From Hyperoplus lanceolatus (taxonomy: Eukaryota; Chordata; Actinopteri; Uranoscopiformes; Ammodytidae): 64,000 nt of DNA. The notes beneath the pieces are model-generated. The model ran no database searches. It was not told the origin of the DNA and saw only the letters and a list, made by a program, of their open reading frames with translations. Where the stretch lies: positions 24,738,501 through 24,802,500 of the forward strand of contig CM049414.1 in the NCBI GenBank assembly GCA_026929865.2, given 5' to 3'. Both the position numbers and the translations under genes were made by a program. The first letter of the stretch is position 1; each line of letters opens with the position of its first letter. Below, piece by piece: positions 53,601 through 64,000 of the stretch.

Positions 53601-56600
53601 GTAACTACACTATCTGACCCTTTCCTGCAGTGAGCCTTTTATTTTACAAGAAGACAAGATCACTTTTTCGCTACGTGTTATTACTATGTGTGACTTGACA
53701 ATTCAACCAACCTCCTCCTCCTGAACGCCCGGCCACAGACAGCTCAGCCCAATCCTCTGCCTGACTTGGGTCCTGCTCTGCCTGACTCCCTGGTTCCTCT
53801 GCAGTCCTGTCTTCCCCAACCCCCCGCTCCATGTTACTAGCCGTAGCCCTAGGTGTAACGTGGGGGTCGAGGAAAGACAGGACCGCAGTGTACTTCCACC
53901 TCCTATAAGTCCCTGCCGCTGCCCCACTCCTCTTGGCCTCACTCTCCCTTTTCTTTTCTTTTAAGAACATGTCTCCGAGGCCCTTCCACTTTTTCCTGCA
54001 TACATCCGCTGACAAGAAACAAAGCATGAACTGTTATCACTTGAACTATGCCGGTTGAACAGCTGTTGACAGCGGTTGACGCTAACTTTAGCTAGCTTGG
54101 TTCAGTTTGAAGCTCAAATATGGCTGTAAACAATAACTCATAAGAAACAAAGCACAAACTGTTATCACTTGAACTATGCCGGTTGACGCTAGCTAGCTTG
54201 GTTCAGTTTCTGCTATCTTCCGTTATTTTTGACAGTTTGTGTCAGTTTGAAGCTCAAATATGGCTGTAAACAATAACTCATACACATTTTTACAACTCAC
54301 CAGTTAGGCCGACCTCCTCCGCCACAGCCCTCCACGCCACCTCCTTTTTTGTCCGGTCCCGGTAGCTGTAAAGGCTTGTGTCATACAGCACCGGGTGCCG
54401 GCAAACTGCTACGATGAGTTGGTCCTCCATTGTTGTTTTCATGAGCGACGTTGACGTCATGACGTCAGAGTGAGTGTCAACGCTGATTGGCTTTCGCTTC
54501 AAAGCGCCACGCGAAGTCTTCGCCTGAGATGAATATATTCAACTCAAGCGAATGAGTGGCGGTGCGAATTTCGCGTCTTTCGCGCCGCGCCATACGGATC
54601 ATTCGCGCCGCGCGAGAAGTATTCGCATCTATTCGCGTCTGTGCATTGACTTTGTATGCAAAGTGACCGCCCCTTCCGCGTTTGGTATGGATGCAGCATA
54701 AGGGAACCAACATTGTTTTCACACGTATGATTTTATACACTCACAAAACATACTGATGATATTATATTCCATTTCTACCAAGTCTGTTTTTTTGAAAAAG
54801 GAAAATAAATTCTACACACTGCACCTTAAAGCTGGGGTGGAGAATTTGGGGAGAAATGGCAGTTGGGATAGAGATTCGAATCCAAATACCTCAACCGCTC
54901 CACTTGTTCTCTTTGGTCCCTCCCCTATGGTCCCTCCCTGACACGCTACACCAACAACGCCGGTGCCAAAGTGAATGGACAGTCCCAACAGCCAATATAG
55001 GAAGGCTGTTGAGACAGTCCGTAGGGGTCTGCACTTGTACATAACTTAACTTGTACTTAATTTGTTCTTTGCCCTTTGTACTGCGTTATTTTACCGTTTG
55101 TGTTGACTCTTTGACTCTTTTTGGACCAGACACGAGGTCTTTAAATCTGACGGCCTCCATCCAAACACCAAAGGTGTAAGAGAACTAACCAATAACTTCA
55201 TCCAGCACATTGCATTTAATTTGGACTGATATTCACCACAGCATGACACCATCAGAAGAACCTCCATTAAAAAAGATCCCCCCCGGAAGTCCTGCTCAAC
55301 ATGAATTATACTCCCCTTCCATTTGTGCTGCAAACCTTCCTCCAGCTCTGGACATCACATCTGACTGCCCTCTCTCACCTGCTGCTTCTAACGCTGGCTC
55401 CCTCTACAGGCACAAACCTGTATTGTATGACCCTGAAAAACAAGCCATGCTTCCTAGCTGTAAGCTAAATTCCCCACAAATTCTCAAATCAAGAAAGGGC
55501 TTGGGTTTTCTACATTTAAATATTAGAAGTTTATTGCAGCATGATAAATTAGACCATGTAAAGATTTTAGTGTCCCAGGCAGATCCAGATGTTTTGATTC
55601 TGACTGAAGATGTTTTGATTCTGACTGAATCCTGTTCTGTTTTGATTCTGACTGAATCCTGGTTAAAGAAGAGTACAGATGACTCTATTGTGGCAATAAA
55701 TGATTATAACTTATTCAGAATAGACAGAAACACTAGGGGTGGGGGAGTGGCTGTCTATGTAAAATCCTGTTATTCTGTAACACTTTTACATGCTGTCTCT
55801 GTTCCAAATTGCTTTGAATTTCTCGCGCTAGAATTATCTTTATCGTCAAATGATTCTTTTGTTGTAATTGGTGTGTATAGGCCCCCTTCAGCTGTAACTA
55901 GCTCCTTAAACGATCTAGCACATATGCTCTCCAGCTATGTAAATAGAGAGGTAATTGTGATGGGTGATTTTAACGTTGACTGGCTTTCTGGTGCCTCTGA
56001 ACCTTTCAAAGAAATCTGTAGCAGTGTTAATCTTACACAATTAATAACTGAGCCCACAAGACCTAATCTAAAAAACCCAGCAAAATCAACTTTAATCGAT
56101 TTAATCCTATCAAATAAAATAAATAAAATAGTCTCAGTTGGTGTTTTTGATCTTGGGATTAGTGATCACTGCCCAGTGGCCTGTATCAGAAGTATTCATT
56201 TAAAAAAATCTCAACCTAAAATCATTATTAAACGTAATTTTAAAATTTTTAATGAACAAGCCTTTTTAAGTGATCTCCGTCATAGTGACATTCAACTCAC
56301 TACGGAAATTTCGGATGTTGAGTTAGCCTTAGACTATTTCATCAATACTTTCACCTCAATTATAAACAAGCATGCACCCCTTAAAAAGCATAGAGTAAAA
56401 AATAGATCAAACCCCTGGTTTACAAGTGAACTGTCTGATTTATTTTCCGAAAGAAATAAAGCATGGTCTGTAGCTAGACGCTCTGGAGATAATACCAATT
56501 GGACAATTTTTAGACAATTTAGGAATAAGTGCACAGCCATGGTCAGGAAAGCCAAATCCGAATATTACCTTGAATTAATATCAAACTGCTACTCTAACCC

Positions 56601-59600
56601 TGCACTATTTTGGAAAGCTGTGAACTATAATAAAAACAATTCTAGCACAATTCCCACTCAGATCAAATTAAATGGTCACACTCTCAATGATCAAAAAGAG
56701 ATTGGCTTAGCTTTTAATAAACATTTTGTAGCTGCTGGTCAACTCTTTCAGAATGGAGGATATACGCCTTCTACCACCAGTAGTAACGTACCGCCTGTCT
56801 CTCAAACTCCTATTTTCAGCCTTGATCTTCTTCCCACAAGTGTTGTTGTAGATGCGCTCCTCGCCATCAACCCCAATAAGTACATGGGAGAGGACAACTT
56901 GGATCCGTTTTCAATCAAGCTTTCGACACATATAATATCAAAACAAATTACCCATATTTTTAATCTTTCCATCTCCTCTGGAATAGTTCCTAAAATTTGG
57001 AAAATAGCTCATGTAATTCCTTTACATAAAGGTGGTGACAAAAATAATCTTAATAACTACAGGCCAATTTCCAAACTCCCATGCCTGGCAAAAATTCTAG
57101 AATCACTTATTAATAATCAGTTAAAAACATTTCTATCTAGTGCTTCCATTTTGAGCCCATTCCAATCTGGCTTTAGGGCAGGCCACAGTACTGTCTCTGC
57201 TGTGACTTTGGTTGTAGACAACATTGTTACAGCATTAGACAAGAAAAAGCACTGTGCAGCACTTTTTATTGATCTTTCAAAGGCCTTTGATACTGTTGAC
57301 CACCATTTGCTTTTACAGAGGCTGCATGACATTGGCTTTGATCAGTCTGCATGTAGCTGGTTTAGGGATTATCTCTCTGATAGACAGCAGTCTGTTAAAC
57401 TCGGAAGATACCAATCTGAGTTCTTAACTGTTACAAATGGTGTCCCACAGGGCTCAATTTTAGGTCCAGTTCTTTTCACAATTTATATAAATAACATTGT
57501 TTCATCGCTAAAAAACTGTCATGCCCATCTATACGCTGACGACACAGTACTGTATTGCATTTCCGATTCGGTGCACCAATCTATTCAGAACCTACAAAGC
57601 TCTTTTAACACCCTGCAGGACTGTCTTGTGGACCTCAGGCTGGTTCTAAATACAGACAAAACCAAATATATGTGTTTCTCCAGAGCAAGAACTACAACTT
57701 TTAATGATTTTAATATTTTTACAAAGAATGGATTTTTAATTGAAAGAGTCACAGAGTACAAATATCTCGGCATCTGGTTAGATTATAAACTCACTTTTAA
57801 TTTCCATATAAAAAATCTTGTTTGTCGACTACGACAAAAAATTGGCTATTTTTATAGGAACAAACCACCTTCCCTTTATTTAGTAGGAAAAGGATTATTG
57901 AGGCAGTTTTTATGTCTGTCCTTGATTACGGTGATGTGGTTTACCGGCATGCATCTCATTCATGTCTTAAACTCCTAGACTCTGTTTTTCACTCTGCTTT
58001 AAGGTTCATCACAGGAGATGCTTATGACACACACCATTGTATTTTATATGAAAAGGTTGGGTGGTACTCCCTTAAAGAGAGACGTGATGCACATTGGCAT
58101 ATTTTTATTTACAAAGCCTTGACCGGGAAGCTTCCTCGTTATTTAACAGAAATGTTGCAAATTTCAGATGGGCTTTATCAGACCCGCTCCACTGACATGC
58201 TCATGCTTTATGTCCCACAAGCCCGGTCTGAGCTGGGAAAGACAGCTTTTGGCTTCAGTGCCCCCGACTCCTGGAACAACTTACAGCAACAAATTAAACT
58301 AAATACCTTCATATCCTTTAATCAATTTAAACAAACTATCTTAAATCTGCCAAACTCTACCTGTAACTGTTTTAATTAGGCTATATTGTACTTTCACCCA
58401 TTTCATTTTAATTGCTGCCACTCTTCACCACTAGGTAAATGTTTCAATTGTTTTTTTGTTTTTTGTTTTTTTCTCTCTTCACCTGTTGTTGTGTATTTGA
58501 TGTATTTGCATTGAATATTGTGTATGTATTGTTGTTTTTCCTTGGAATTTATTTACTCGACATCATTGTAAATGAGGGTCACCCCTCAATTGGTCTCTCG
58601 AGGATAAATAAAAGTTAAATGAAAAAATGAAAATGTGTTCTGTATTGTGTCTCCTGTATGTTTAGTTAGTCTGTAACTTTGTGTTGCTGCTGATGCCTAC
58701 CTGAACAGGTCTCTCTTGTAAATGAGACCCTGGGTCTCAATGAGATTTTACCTGTATAAATAAAGGTTAATAAAAAATTTAAAAAAAAAATAAGAACAGA
58801 GAATCAGATTTTTTATTTTTATTTTTATTTTATTTTTTAATCGGAACCTTGCACTGATTGGTCAAAGTGTACCGCTCATGTTAATTTTGACCAATCAGAA
58901 ATCACATACCCCAGCTTTAAGATGTTTCATCTGTTTGAATTCAGTAAAACAAAAGATTGTGGGGTGAAAATAAACATCACGTGAAAACACAACAAATGGT
59001 GATAGAATTCCTCATGTTGACCATCTGAAGAGACTCAATGAGAAAGAAAAATGTCGACAAATGAAACCAAACGTACCTGGTTTCACACATGAGGACCCGG
59101 GGCCGACGCCACACAGCACCGCTTGTCCAGTCCAATCATCTGTCACTTTACACTTCAGTAACTCAGAATAGTTTGACTTCTGATCCAGACCAGAAGTTGT
59201 AAATGTCGCTGTGGCGTCACAGAAAGGTGGTGATATATCCACGTCGTTCAGATCACCTTCATACAGCCACTCCACTGTGTGATCACACCATCGATGAGCC
59301 CTCACATAGCAGGTCAATGTGACTGTATCATTCACCTGATGATCCGTTACTATTGAAGATGGAGACATTGAGAGAGAGAGAACAAGGGTCAAATTAACGT
59401 CTTCACTGTCATCATATTTATTGTAATGTTTGAGTATAGTTGACAGTTTGAGCTGAAAACATCATGACGTTAATACTCACTCTTAACAACAGACAGATTA
59501 ACCAAAGCATCTGGACCTTGTTGGTCTCCTGATTTGATCTGTCTGCAGGTGTAACGACCACGATCCGTCCAACCTTTGACATTCTTTATGACCAGAGAAC

Positions 59601-60575
59601 AGTTTTCTGTCAAACTCAGTCTGTCGGCTTTATCCCTGGGAATCCCATCACTAATCTGCCCATTAGCAACCAGCTCTACTGAGTTACTGCTAGAACCACT
59701 ACGGGAAAACCATGTAGTACTGTCACAGTTGAGCTGATTTTCTATCACATTGTCACAAGGCAAAGTGACTTCCTCTCCTTCTCTGACAGTGAACCAGAGG
59801 GGATAATGTCCAGTGACTGCTGTTGAAGATGAGAGACAAATGTAACAAATAAAAAATGGATTTAAAGATTGTAGTTTCTTTGTGAGGATTAAAACTACAA
59901 AAGATACAAAAAAATTTGACCCTTGATTTAACATAGCCCAGAATACTCATCAAAACTCATAAAAATCATTCTCATCCACTATTAGTTTTCACCTCATAAC
60001 TCACTTCATAATTTAATAATGCAATCATATCCACGCACATATTGTTTTAAATATAATTTGTATTGTCCAATGGACCTTTCATCTTGAAATATACCACTTT
60101 TTTATTTATTTTTTAAATTCTTCAGTTTTTTTGCCCAAAATAGCAGAAGAGAGACAAAGAATATTCTCGTTTGAGCCAAATTGAATCCACAGAGCTTCCA
60201 ACAACTTAAAAGATTCATGCAACAGCCACTATTTTCTGTCAGTTCATATTTGACCCGTGACACCACAGATGTCACTGTTTAGTTTAAAGACCTTCAGCAT
60301 TCACTTAAATGGTAAACGTATGTTTTGTGTGTTGATAAAGCTTTTACTGCGGATATCATAAACTCTTGATCCAAAAAAGAAAACTTAAAGACATTTTTTG
60401 CATAGCTGAAAACAGGTGAATTTGACAATATTGACACAAAAGAAGGTTGAGTTAATCTTGAATACTTAAAAACTATTAAAACAAATGTATATTATTTCTT
60501 TTGTATATTCTTACCTGTGAAGTGAAGCAGCAGTATCACAAATAAAGATGTTTGAATCCGTCCGAGTTGAGCCAT
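44692..60575 (-). CDS. Immunoglobulin-superfamily type I membrane receptor, tandem Ig pairs
   Basis: Cell-surface receptor of unknown ligand. Minus-strand exons: signal peptide 60575-60515 (hydrophobic LFVILLLHF); V1 59819-59481; C1 59349-59077; V2 47206-46868; C2 46736-46464; Ser/Thr/Pro-rich stalk 46346-46194; transmembrane 45148-45062 (GWLIIILVSVGLTTLIIIVV); tail 44962-44934 and 44754-44692. The Ig and stalk introns are all phase 1, so every exon joins in frame: 1617 nt, 538 residues. V domains have EVTLPCDN and the DRGRYTCRQI Cys motif; C domains have DTVTLTC and several extra Cys. V1/V2 and C1/C2 exons have equal lengths (339 and 273) and are near-duplicates. The tail has no clear ITIM. 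The intron between C1 and V2 is about 11.9 kb, mostly transposons. Alternatively this is two genes, with the left one lacking its signal exon and the right one lacking its membrane exon. I do not recognise a named family. Confidence 0.75.
45176..45728. mobile_element. M4 element in the Ig receptor intron
   Basis: From 'gatctcctattatactactt' to 'agtataataggtcccctttaa', opposite orientation to 30865-31491. The stretch 45785-46150 begins 'gtagcctggaaatccagatg', one end of another fish DNA element whose second end I could not place. Confidence 0.72.
47725..49515 (+). pseudogene. Harbinger transposase (DDE superfamily), disrupted
   Basis: Exon 1 is 47725-48014 (donor CCG|GTAAGT) and exon 2 is 48498-49515 (acceptor TTGCAG|GTACTTT). 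Exon 1 carries the basic N-terminus and LRLTVAQFDDLLARIGDRIS. Exon 2 has the helix-turn-helix-like YRTIANSFRVGVSTVS and then the DDE_Tnp_4 domain: CGALNGKHVTVKAP, LLAIVDAQRCFRVIDVGG, RSSDGG, FVADEAFPL and the Glu-containing RLVVEN...AFGIL. Two lesions: the first catalytic Asp of the usual G-A-(I/L)-D-G motif is Asn (AAT at the LNG site), and a 120-bp insertion (49102-49221 including one GAAAAT duplicate) brings in a stop codon. Without it the frame continues to SWQDTIV and the protein would be about 395 residues. Not functional as it stands. Confidence 0.88.
49102..49215 (-). mobile_element. 5'-truncated LINE fragment inside the transposase gene
   Basis: Flanked by GAAAAT (49096-49101 and 49216-49221). 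Its left end 'ttattattctttcggacaat' followed by 'tccacacaacacaaaatttt' resembles the 3' end of the ORF1-only LINE at 51316-52986, in the same reverse orientation. Confidence 0.8.
50349..54430 (-). CDS. Harbinger-encoded MADF/BESS DNA-binding protein
   Basis: Transposon-encoded partner protein, probably binding the element's termini and the transposase. Four minus-strand exons: 54430-54301, 54008-53712, 53549-53445 and 50611-50349, with in-frame phase-1 junctions (795 nt, 264 residues). Exon 1 begins MEDQLIVAVCRHPVLYDTSL (start of a MADF domain; in-frame upstream ATGs at 54442 and further out are possible). Exon 2 continues DVCRKKWKGLGDMFLKEKKR and YRRWKY, then an acidic/Glu-rich linker. Exon 3 is a His/Gln then Pro-rich linker. 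Exon 4 ends with a BESS-type motif FFKSLLPAMQRLPLQQKEHV followed by FNIYKLIYEA. No stops or frameshifts, unlike the transposase. The last intron (53444-50612) carries the L2/LINE insertions. Confidence 0.87.
51316..52986 (-). mobile_element. ORF1-only LINE derivative, 1.67 kb
   Basis: Bounded by GACAT duplicates (51311-51315 and 52987-52991). On the minus strand: about 96 bp of 5' leader, ORF1, about 730 bp without reverse-transcriptase motifs, and an A-rich 3' end (AATAATAATAAAA then A-run and AAATAAAT). No endonuclease or reverse transcriptase is present, so it must rely on another LINE. Confidence 0.85.
52045..52890 (-). CDS. LINE ORF1 protein, 281 residues
   Basis: Starts MSKKGKNIDKGKEEDKDYAE; residues about 15-110 are a Lys/Glu-rich coiled coil. 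A middle domain contains REVIITGLDI and VERFLRSKGISLDLENV. The C-terminal segment NLTKRNANLAYQARGLKKCG, then TRDGRIFIKMN, resembles the baculovirus FP25K-like domain common in LINE ORF1 proteins. Single-stranded nucleic-acid-binding RNP role inferred. ATG at 52890 chosen; the frame also opens slightly upstream without an ATG. Intact ORF despite the missing ORF2. Confidence 0.85.
   Translation of the reverse strand: MSKKGKNIDKGKEEDKDYAEELKKQLADLMREMKSERETERALLKAELAGIMDEWIGRFDAKIKEKIAAGLKPMLIELKELQAVNVKKDQLLKELGDKIDDQDQQAKNREVIITGLDIKPRSYVAAVSGEEEGDTRNVSVDNQVERFLRSKGISLDLENVESCFLLPKGKLAKKRAVILKFVSRKHKINLLSQGKKLKGEQIGMSENLTKRNANLAYQARGLKKCGRVQQTWTRDGRIFIKMNGATPEEANIVQIRTEEDLVQFRREEDLINPSSKNEQHT
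55040..58625 (+). mobile_element. L2-like non-LTR retrotransposon, 5'-truncated in ORF1
   Basis: Starts inside ORF1: 55130-55230 encodes FKSDGLHPNTKGVRELTNNF, the Asp/His block of an SGNH-esterase domain as found in ORF1 of fish L2/CR1-type LINEs. ORF2 follows, then the 3' tail 'aattggtctctcgaggataa' and 'ataaaagttaaatg'. Other tails of the family: 53343-53402 and, reversed, 63140-63402. Confidence 0.85.
55243..58377 (+). pseudogene. L2-like LINE ORF2: endonuclease plus reverse transcriptase, one frameshift
   Basis: From the first ATG at 55243 the frame stays open to 57978. Order: AP endonuclease (LHLNIRSLLQHDKLDHV, VIGVYRPPS, VIVMGDFNVDW, GISDHCPVACI), linker, reverse transcriptase (IPLHKGGDKNNLNNYRPIS, FIDLSKAFDTVDHHLL, NGVPQGSILGPVLF, HLYADDTVLYC at 57526-57552) and thumb. 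One A is missing near 57863 relative to the copy at 50960 (AGGAACAAACC against AGGAACAAAACC). This shifts the frame, and the true C-terminus continues in another frame from about 57912 to 58377. The endonuclease Glu motif LILTES is triplicated at 55590-55655. Confidence 0.87.
58632..58785 (+). repeat. 3' tail of a second non-LTR element
   Basis: 'acctgaacaggtctctcttg', 'tgagaccctgggtctcaatg' and 'attttacctgtataaataaa' then an A-rich end. The last part matches the tail of SINE family A, so this LINE family may mobilise that SINE. Confidence 0.65.
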
Positions 60576-61451
60576 CTCGATGTCTTGTTCTCTCGCTAGC
60601 AACTTTGTGAGCTTCTGCGTCTTTAAGATGAGTGTACTGCATTAACTTCCTGTTATTCGTAAAGTGTCCCTTCCAAACAGACATGAACAAAGATGTGTCT
60701 ATTCACACTAATGCCCCGAGGGTCAAGCAGCAGCAGAGCTCTGAAGGTCCTAAGATGAGTGTACTGCATTAGGTCCCCTTTGCTGAACATCCAGATATTA
60801 TTTTTAAGTTGTACGTGTGATTGTTTTCTTCAAACTTTGAAAGGGCTGAAACGAAGGGTCATTACCAACATGTTGTTTTCACACGTATGATGTCGATCTA
60901 ATGATTTTGAGAGCAGTTGGTTCCTCTTTGCAGTGTTGTTTTCTAAGAAATGAAGGCGTAGTTTTTGGGTGAATATATTAAGGTTCAGCAGCAGAGCTCT
61001 GGAGGTGTGAACTGTTTGTTCCTCATTTACTGTAAGTCTCATTTGGTCAACATTACTGTAACAAAGCCCCTGTTTAATCCAAATCCACAAATATCTTTCT
61101 TAATATGTCATTTGGGGGAGTTAGCTGCATGAAAGTAAAGAATCTAAAAAGAGTTATAGGCACATTTATGCATCAAAATTAAAGATTTGAGTTTGATAAA
61201 CTTTACAGAAATTCGGTTAAGCTGAGGCGGGGCTATGCTCTGGTTCTTATGACCCTGATAATATGACCTCTACTGTCGGTAAATGCCTCAGCTACATCCT
61301 GCTCTGCTTTGGTTTCCTCACACCAGACTTTACTGTCACGTTCTGTGAAATATAATAAATAGAAATAAATTACTATCAACTGTAAATAGGTTTGACTCTT
61401 CTCATCAGTAACACCTTGTTAGAAAATTACCCCAAAGCTGTTTCCTCAAGT

Positions 61452-61455
<4 letters not shown>
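60576..61455. other. Upstream flank of the Ig receptor
   Basis: Contains short local duplications ('gatgagtgtactgcattag' near 60630 and 60755; 'agcagcagagctctg' near 60732 and 60980) and a fragment at 61190-61265 related in reverse to 14740-14815. Probable promoter region of the receptor. No other gene seen. Confidence 0.45.

Positions 61456-61458
<3 letters not shown>

Positions 61459-61523
<65 letters not shown>
61459..61523. repeat. (GT)n microsatellite
   Basis: About 32 GT units. The following sequence to 61960 is AT-rich with no feature recognised. Confidence 0.95.
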
Positions 61524-61524
<1 letters not shown>

Positions 61525-61957
61525 TGGTTGGTGTGTGTGCACTAACCAACAAGCATGACAGTTGACCTGGGTGTTAGAGCAACATGGGACTACAGATCTG
61601 ACAGTGGACTTTTTTCATTTTTCAGGTCCAATTATAACGTAAAATAAAACAGTAGAGGTTTAATTTACATTTAAAATGTAACATTAACACATTTATTTAA
61701 AGCTAGAACATGTTGTTGCTAATTATTGATAAAGTTAAAGTTATATAATCCATTTAAAAAACAAACGAAGACAGTTAGTGCAGCAAGCAAACATTATTTT
61801 AACGAAACATTAGGCAAATACAGCTCCATTTAATATGTAGATATCCCTCAAGGATTCAAGTCATGTCTTAAAACCTTATTCAAAAAAATAAAAAGCACAT
61901 TTAAAGTAATATTAAATCTTGTATTGACCAAAAATAGAAGTCCACTGTTGGTATTGT

Positions 61958-62820
<863 letters not shown>

Positions 62821-63139
62821 GATACATGAAAAAAATGTCCTCAAAGCTCCTGAGGTGATTTTAAAACCAGCATTGTGTGTCAGCGTAGAGCTATGAACTC
62901 TGTCTCACCCGTTACCAGTAAAATCAACGTGTGGTTTTGGTTACACTCTCACTCTAAGGAATCGCTTCCTAAATCGACCACACTCACAATCAAACTTTAG
63001 TCTGCTCTGTATTTCTCTTTCATTTGTCCCTTCCACTCTCTCTCGAGACAAAACGAAATGTTAACCTCGAACGCACAAGATGTTGACGCACAAACTGAAG
63101 TGAAACTAGGCCATTTCTCTGTTACACTGTTATTTTTTT

Positions 63140-63208
63140 CCTTCATTTATCCTCGAAAGATCCATTGAGGGGTGGCCCTCATTTACAATGATGTCAAGTA
63201 AAAATACA

Positions 63209-63243
<35 letters not shown>

Positions 63244-63402
63244 GCAAATATACAACAAGCTGACAAAGAGACAAGAACAATTAAAACTGATTCAGATCTA
63301 AATGAGTGAAGAAGGAACGTAGCCTAATAAAAACAGTTACAGGCGGAGTGGGGCTGATTCAAAATAATTAGTTTAAATTGGTTAACGGATATGATGGTAT
63401 TA
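63140..63402 (-). repeat. 5'-truncated L2-like LINE tail, reversed
   Basis: 'tttatcctcgaaagatccat', 'gaggggtggccctcatttac' are the tail complement; 'gcctaataaaaacagttaca' and 'tttaaattggttaacggata' match the end of ORF2. A (CA)n run lies at 63212-63241. Confidence 0.8.
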
Positions 63403-63716
63403 ATTTTTACTTTAAAATAAGGGTCCATTAACGAAATGTCAGTTAGTGTTTATTTAATTCTGTAAACAGTTATGTAATGTTTATTAAGCTATAAGTGACT
63501 GTAAATGCTTAGTTGATGCTTATTAAAGTAGCTACGTGGAACTTTTAAATATTTCTGGCACAAATAAATAAGACAAAACAGTTCTATATTGCAAAAAGCA
63601 AAGTTTCTAGATGATGCAATAGGAAGTCAGATTTCATGCACTTGATTTTCCTGGAAGATGTTGCTTAAAAAAGGCATTAACAACTGCTTTTCAATCCCTG
63701 CCACTTACCACATATC

Positions 63717-64000
63717 CCTGCATTCCAAATCACATACTCTTTCTTTTTTCTATTCTACGTACTACATCTGACCATAAAAAAAAATCTAGTTCGCATGCAT
63801 TAGGCATAATATTGGGACGTACTTTTACTAAATTATATCATCGCTCCTTGATCTTGCCTCTTGCTTTTATATCCGTTTCATCGCTGGTTGTTTTCATGCG
63901 GAGACTACGTCACTTCTGGTGCGCACTGGATTGTGGGTCAGAATCGCCCAAATAGGACTCTGATTTCAACACAAAAAATCTCGGCCGGAGCTATAGACAT
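63717..64000 (+). mobile_element. M1 element cut by window end
   Basis: 'attccaaatcacatactctt', 'tctattctacgtactacatc' and 'tggattgtgggtcagaatcg' match M1; the copy continues beyond the window. Confidence 0.75.

Larger units (their letters stand above)
47497..54698. mobile_element. PIF/Harbinger DNA transposon, 7.2 kb, with nested LINEs
   Basis: Terminal repeats TGCTGCATCCACACCAAACG and CGTTTGGTATGGATGCAGCA are complementary with one mismatch and are flanked by TAA on both sides (47494-47496 and 54699-54701), the 3-bp duplication typical of PIF/Harbinger. Subterminal regions are GC-rich with repeated TTCGCG/CGCGAA words. It encodes a transposase (+) and a MADF/BESS protein (-) in convergent orientation, as known for animal Harbingers with a transposase and a Myb-like gene. 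Intron 3 of the MADF gene holds an L2 fragment with a further LINE inside. Inserted in the long Ig receptor intron. Confidence 0.92.
54825..58922. mobile_element. Inverted-repeat element (M11) split by LINE insertions
   Basis: Left end CCTTAAAGCTGGGGTGGAG and right end CATACCCCAGCTTTAAG are complementary. The left half runs to about 55040 and the right half from about 58830; between them lie the L2-like LINE and a second LINE tail. Confidence 0.7.

Overview
The window is vertebrate nuclear DNA, almost certainly from a ray-finned fish of percomorph type. Evidence: spliced genes with GT-AG introns, very abundant (TG/CA)n, (GA)n, (CTCA)n and (TATC)n microsatellites, many copies of typical fish tRNA-derived SINEs and short terminal-inverted-repeat elements, an L2-like LINE and a PIF/Harbinger transposon. 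Host genes were called by translating exons between visible splice sites and comparing them with remembered vertebrate families; no database search was possible.

Layout. 1-4541: the 5' three coding exons of a minus-strand FLVCR1-type choline/heme transporter; the rest of the gene lies left of the window. 7732-8737: a small two-exon plus-strand gene, probably SPATA45. 9435-29175: minus-strand TATDN3 (TatD-family nuclease), nine exons found. Its ~13.6 kb intron at 9570-23156 holds an array of 16 near-complete tRNA-Thr genes (AGT and TGT anticodons) plus four tRNA fragments, amplified together with pieces of a decayed LINE reverse transcriptase. 29419-39029: plus-strand NSL1 (MIS12 kinetochore complex), six exons, head-to-head with TATDN3. 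41196-43682: plus-strand BATF3 bZIP factor, four exons. The set FLVCR1-SPATA45-TATDN3-NSL1-BATF3, with these relative orientations, matches the order I recall for human chromosome 1q32, which supports the calls.

44692-60575: a minus-strand immunoglobulin-superfamily membrane receptor. Signal-peptide exon, two tandemly duplicated Ig-pair blocks (V1-C1 and V2-C2), stalk, transmembrane and tail exons are all phase-compatible, so they can form one 538-residue protein. The intron between the two Ig pairs is swollen by a 7.2 kb PIF/Harbinger element (47497-54698, TAA target duplication) with a transposase gene on the plus strand and a complete four-exon MADF/BESS gene on the minus strand, and by an L2-like LINE (about 55040-58625) inserted in another inverted-repeat element. 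The Harbinger element itself carries an L2 fragment, which in turn carries an ORF1-only LINE. 60576-64000 is repeat-rich and includes a partial duplicate of BATF3 intron and 3' flank sequence.

Most of the non-coding sequence is accounted for by about ten short inverted-repeat element families, three SINE families and simple repeats. The observations I rate highest are the tRNA-Thr/LINE co-amplified array, the Ig receptor with a transposon-filled intron, the ORF1-only LINE, the 128-bp foldback at 2727-2854, and splice sites built from microsatellites.
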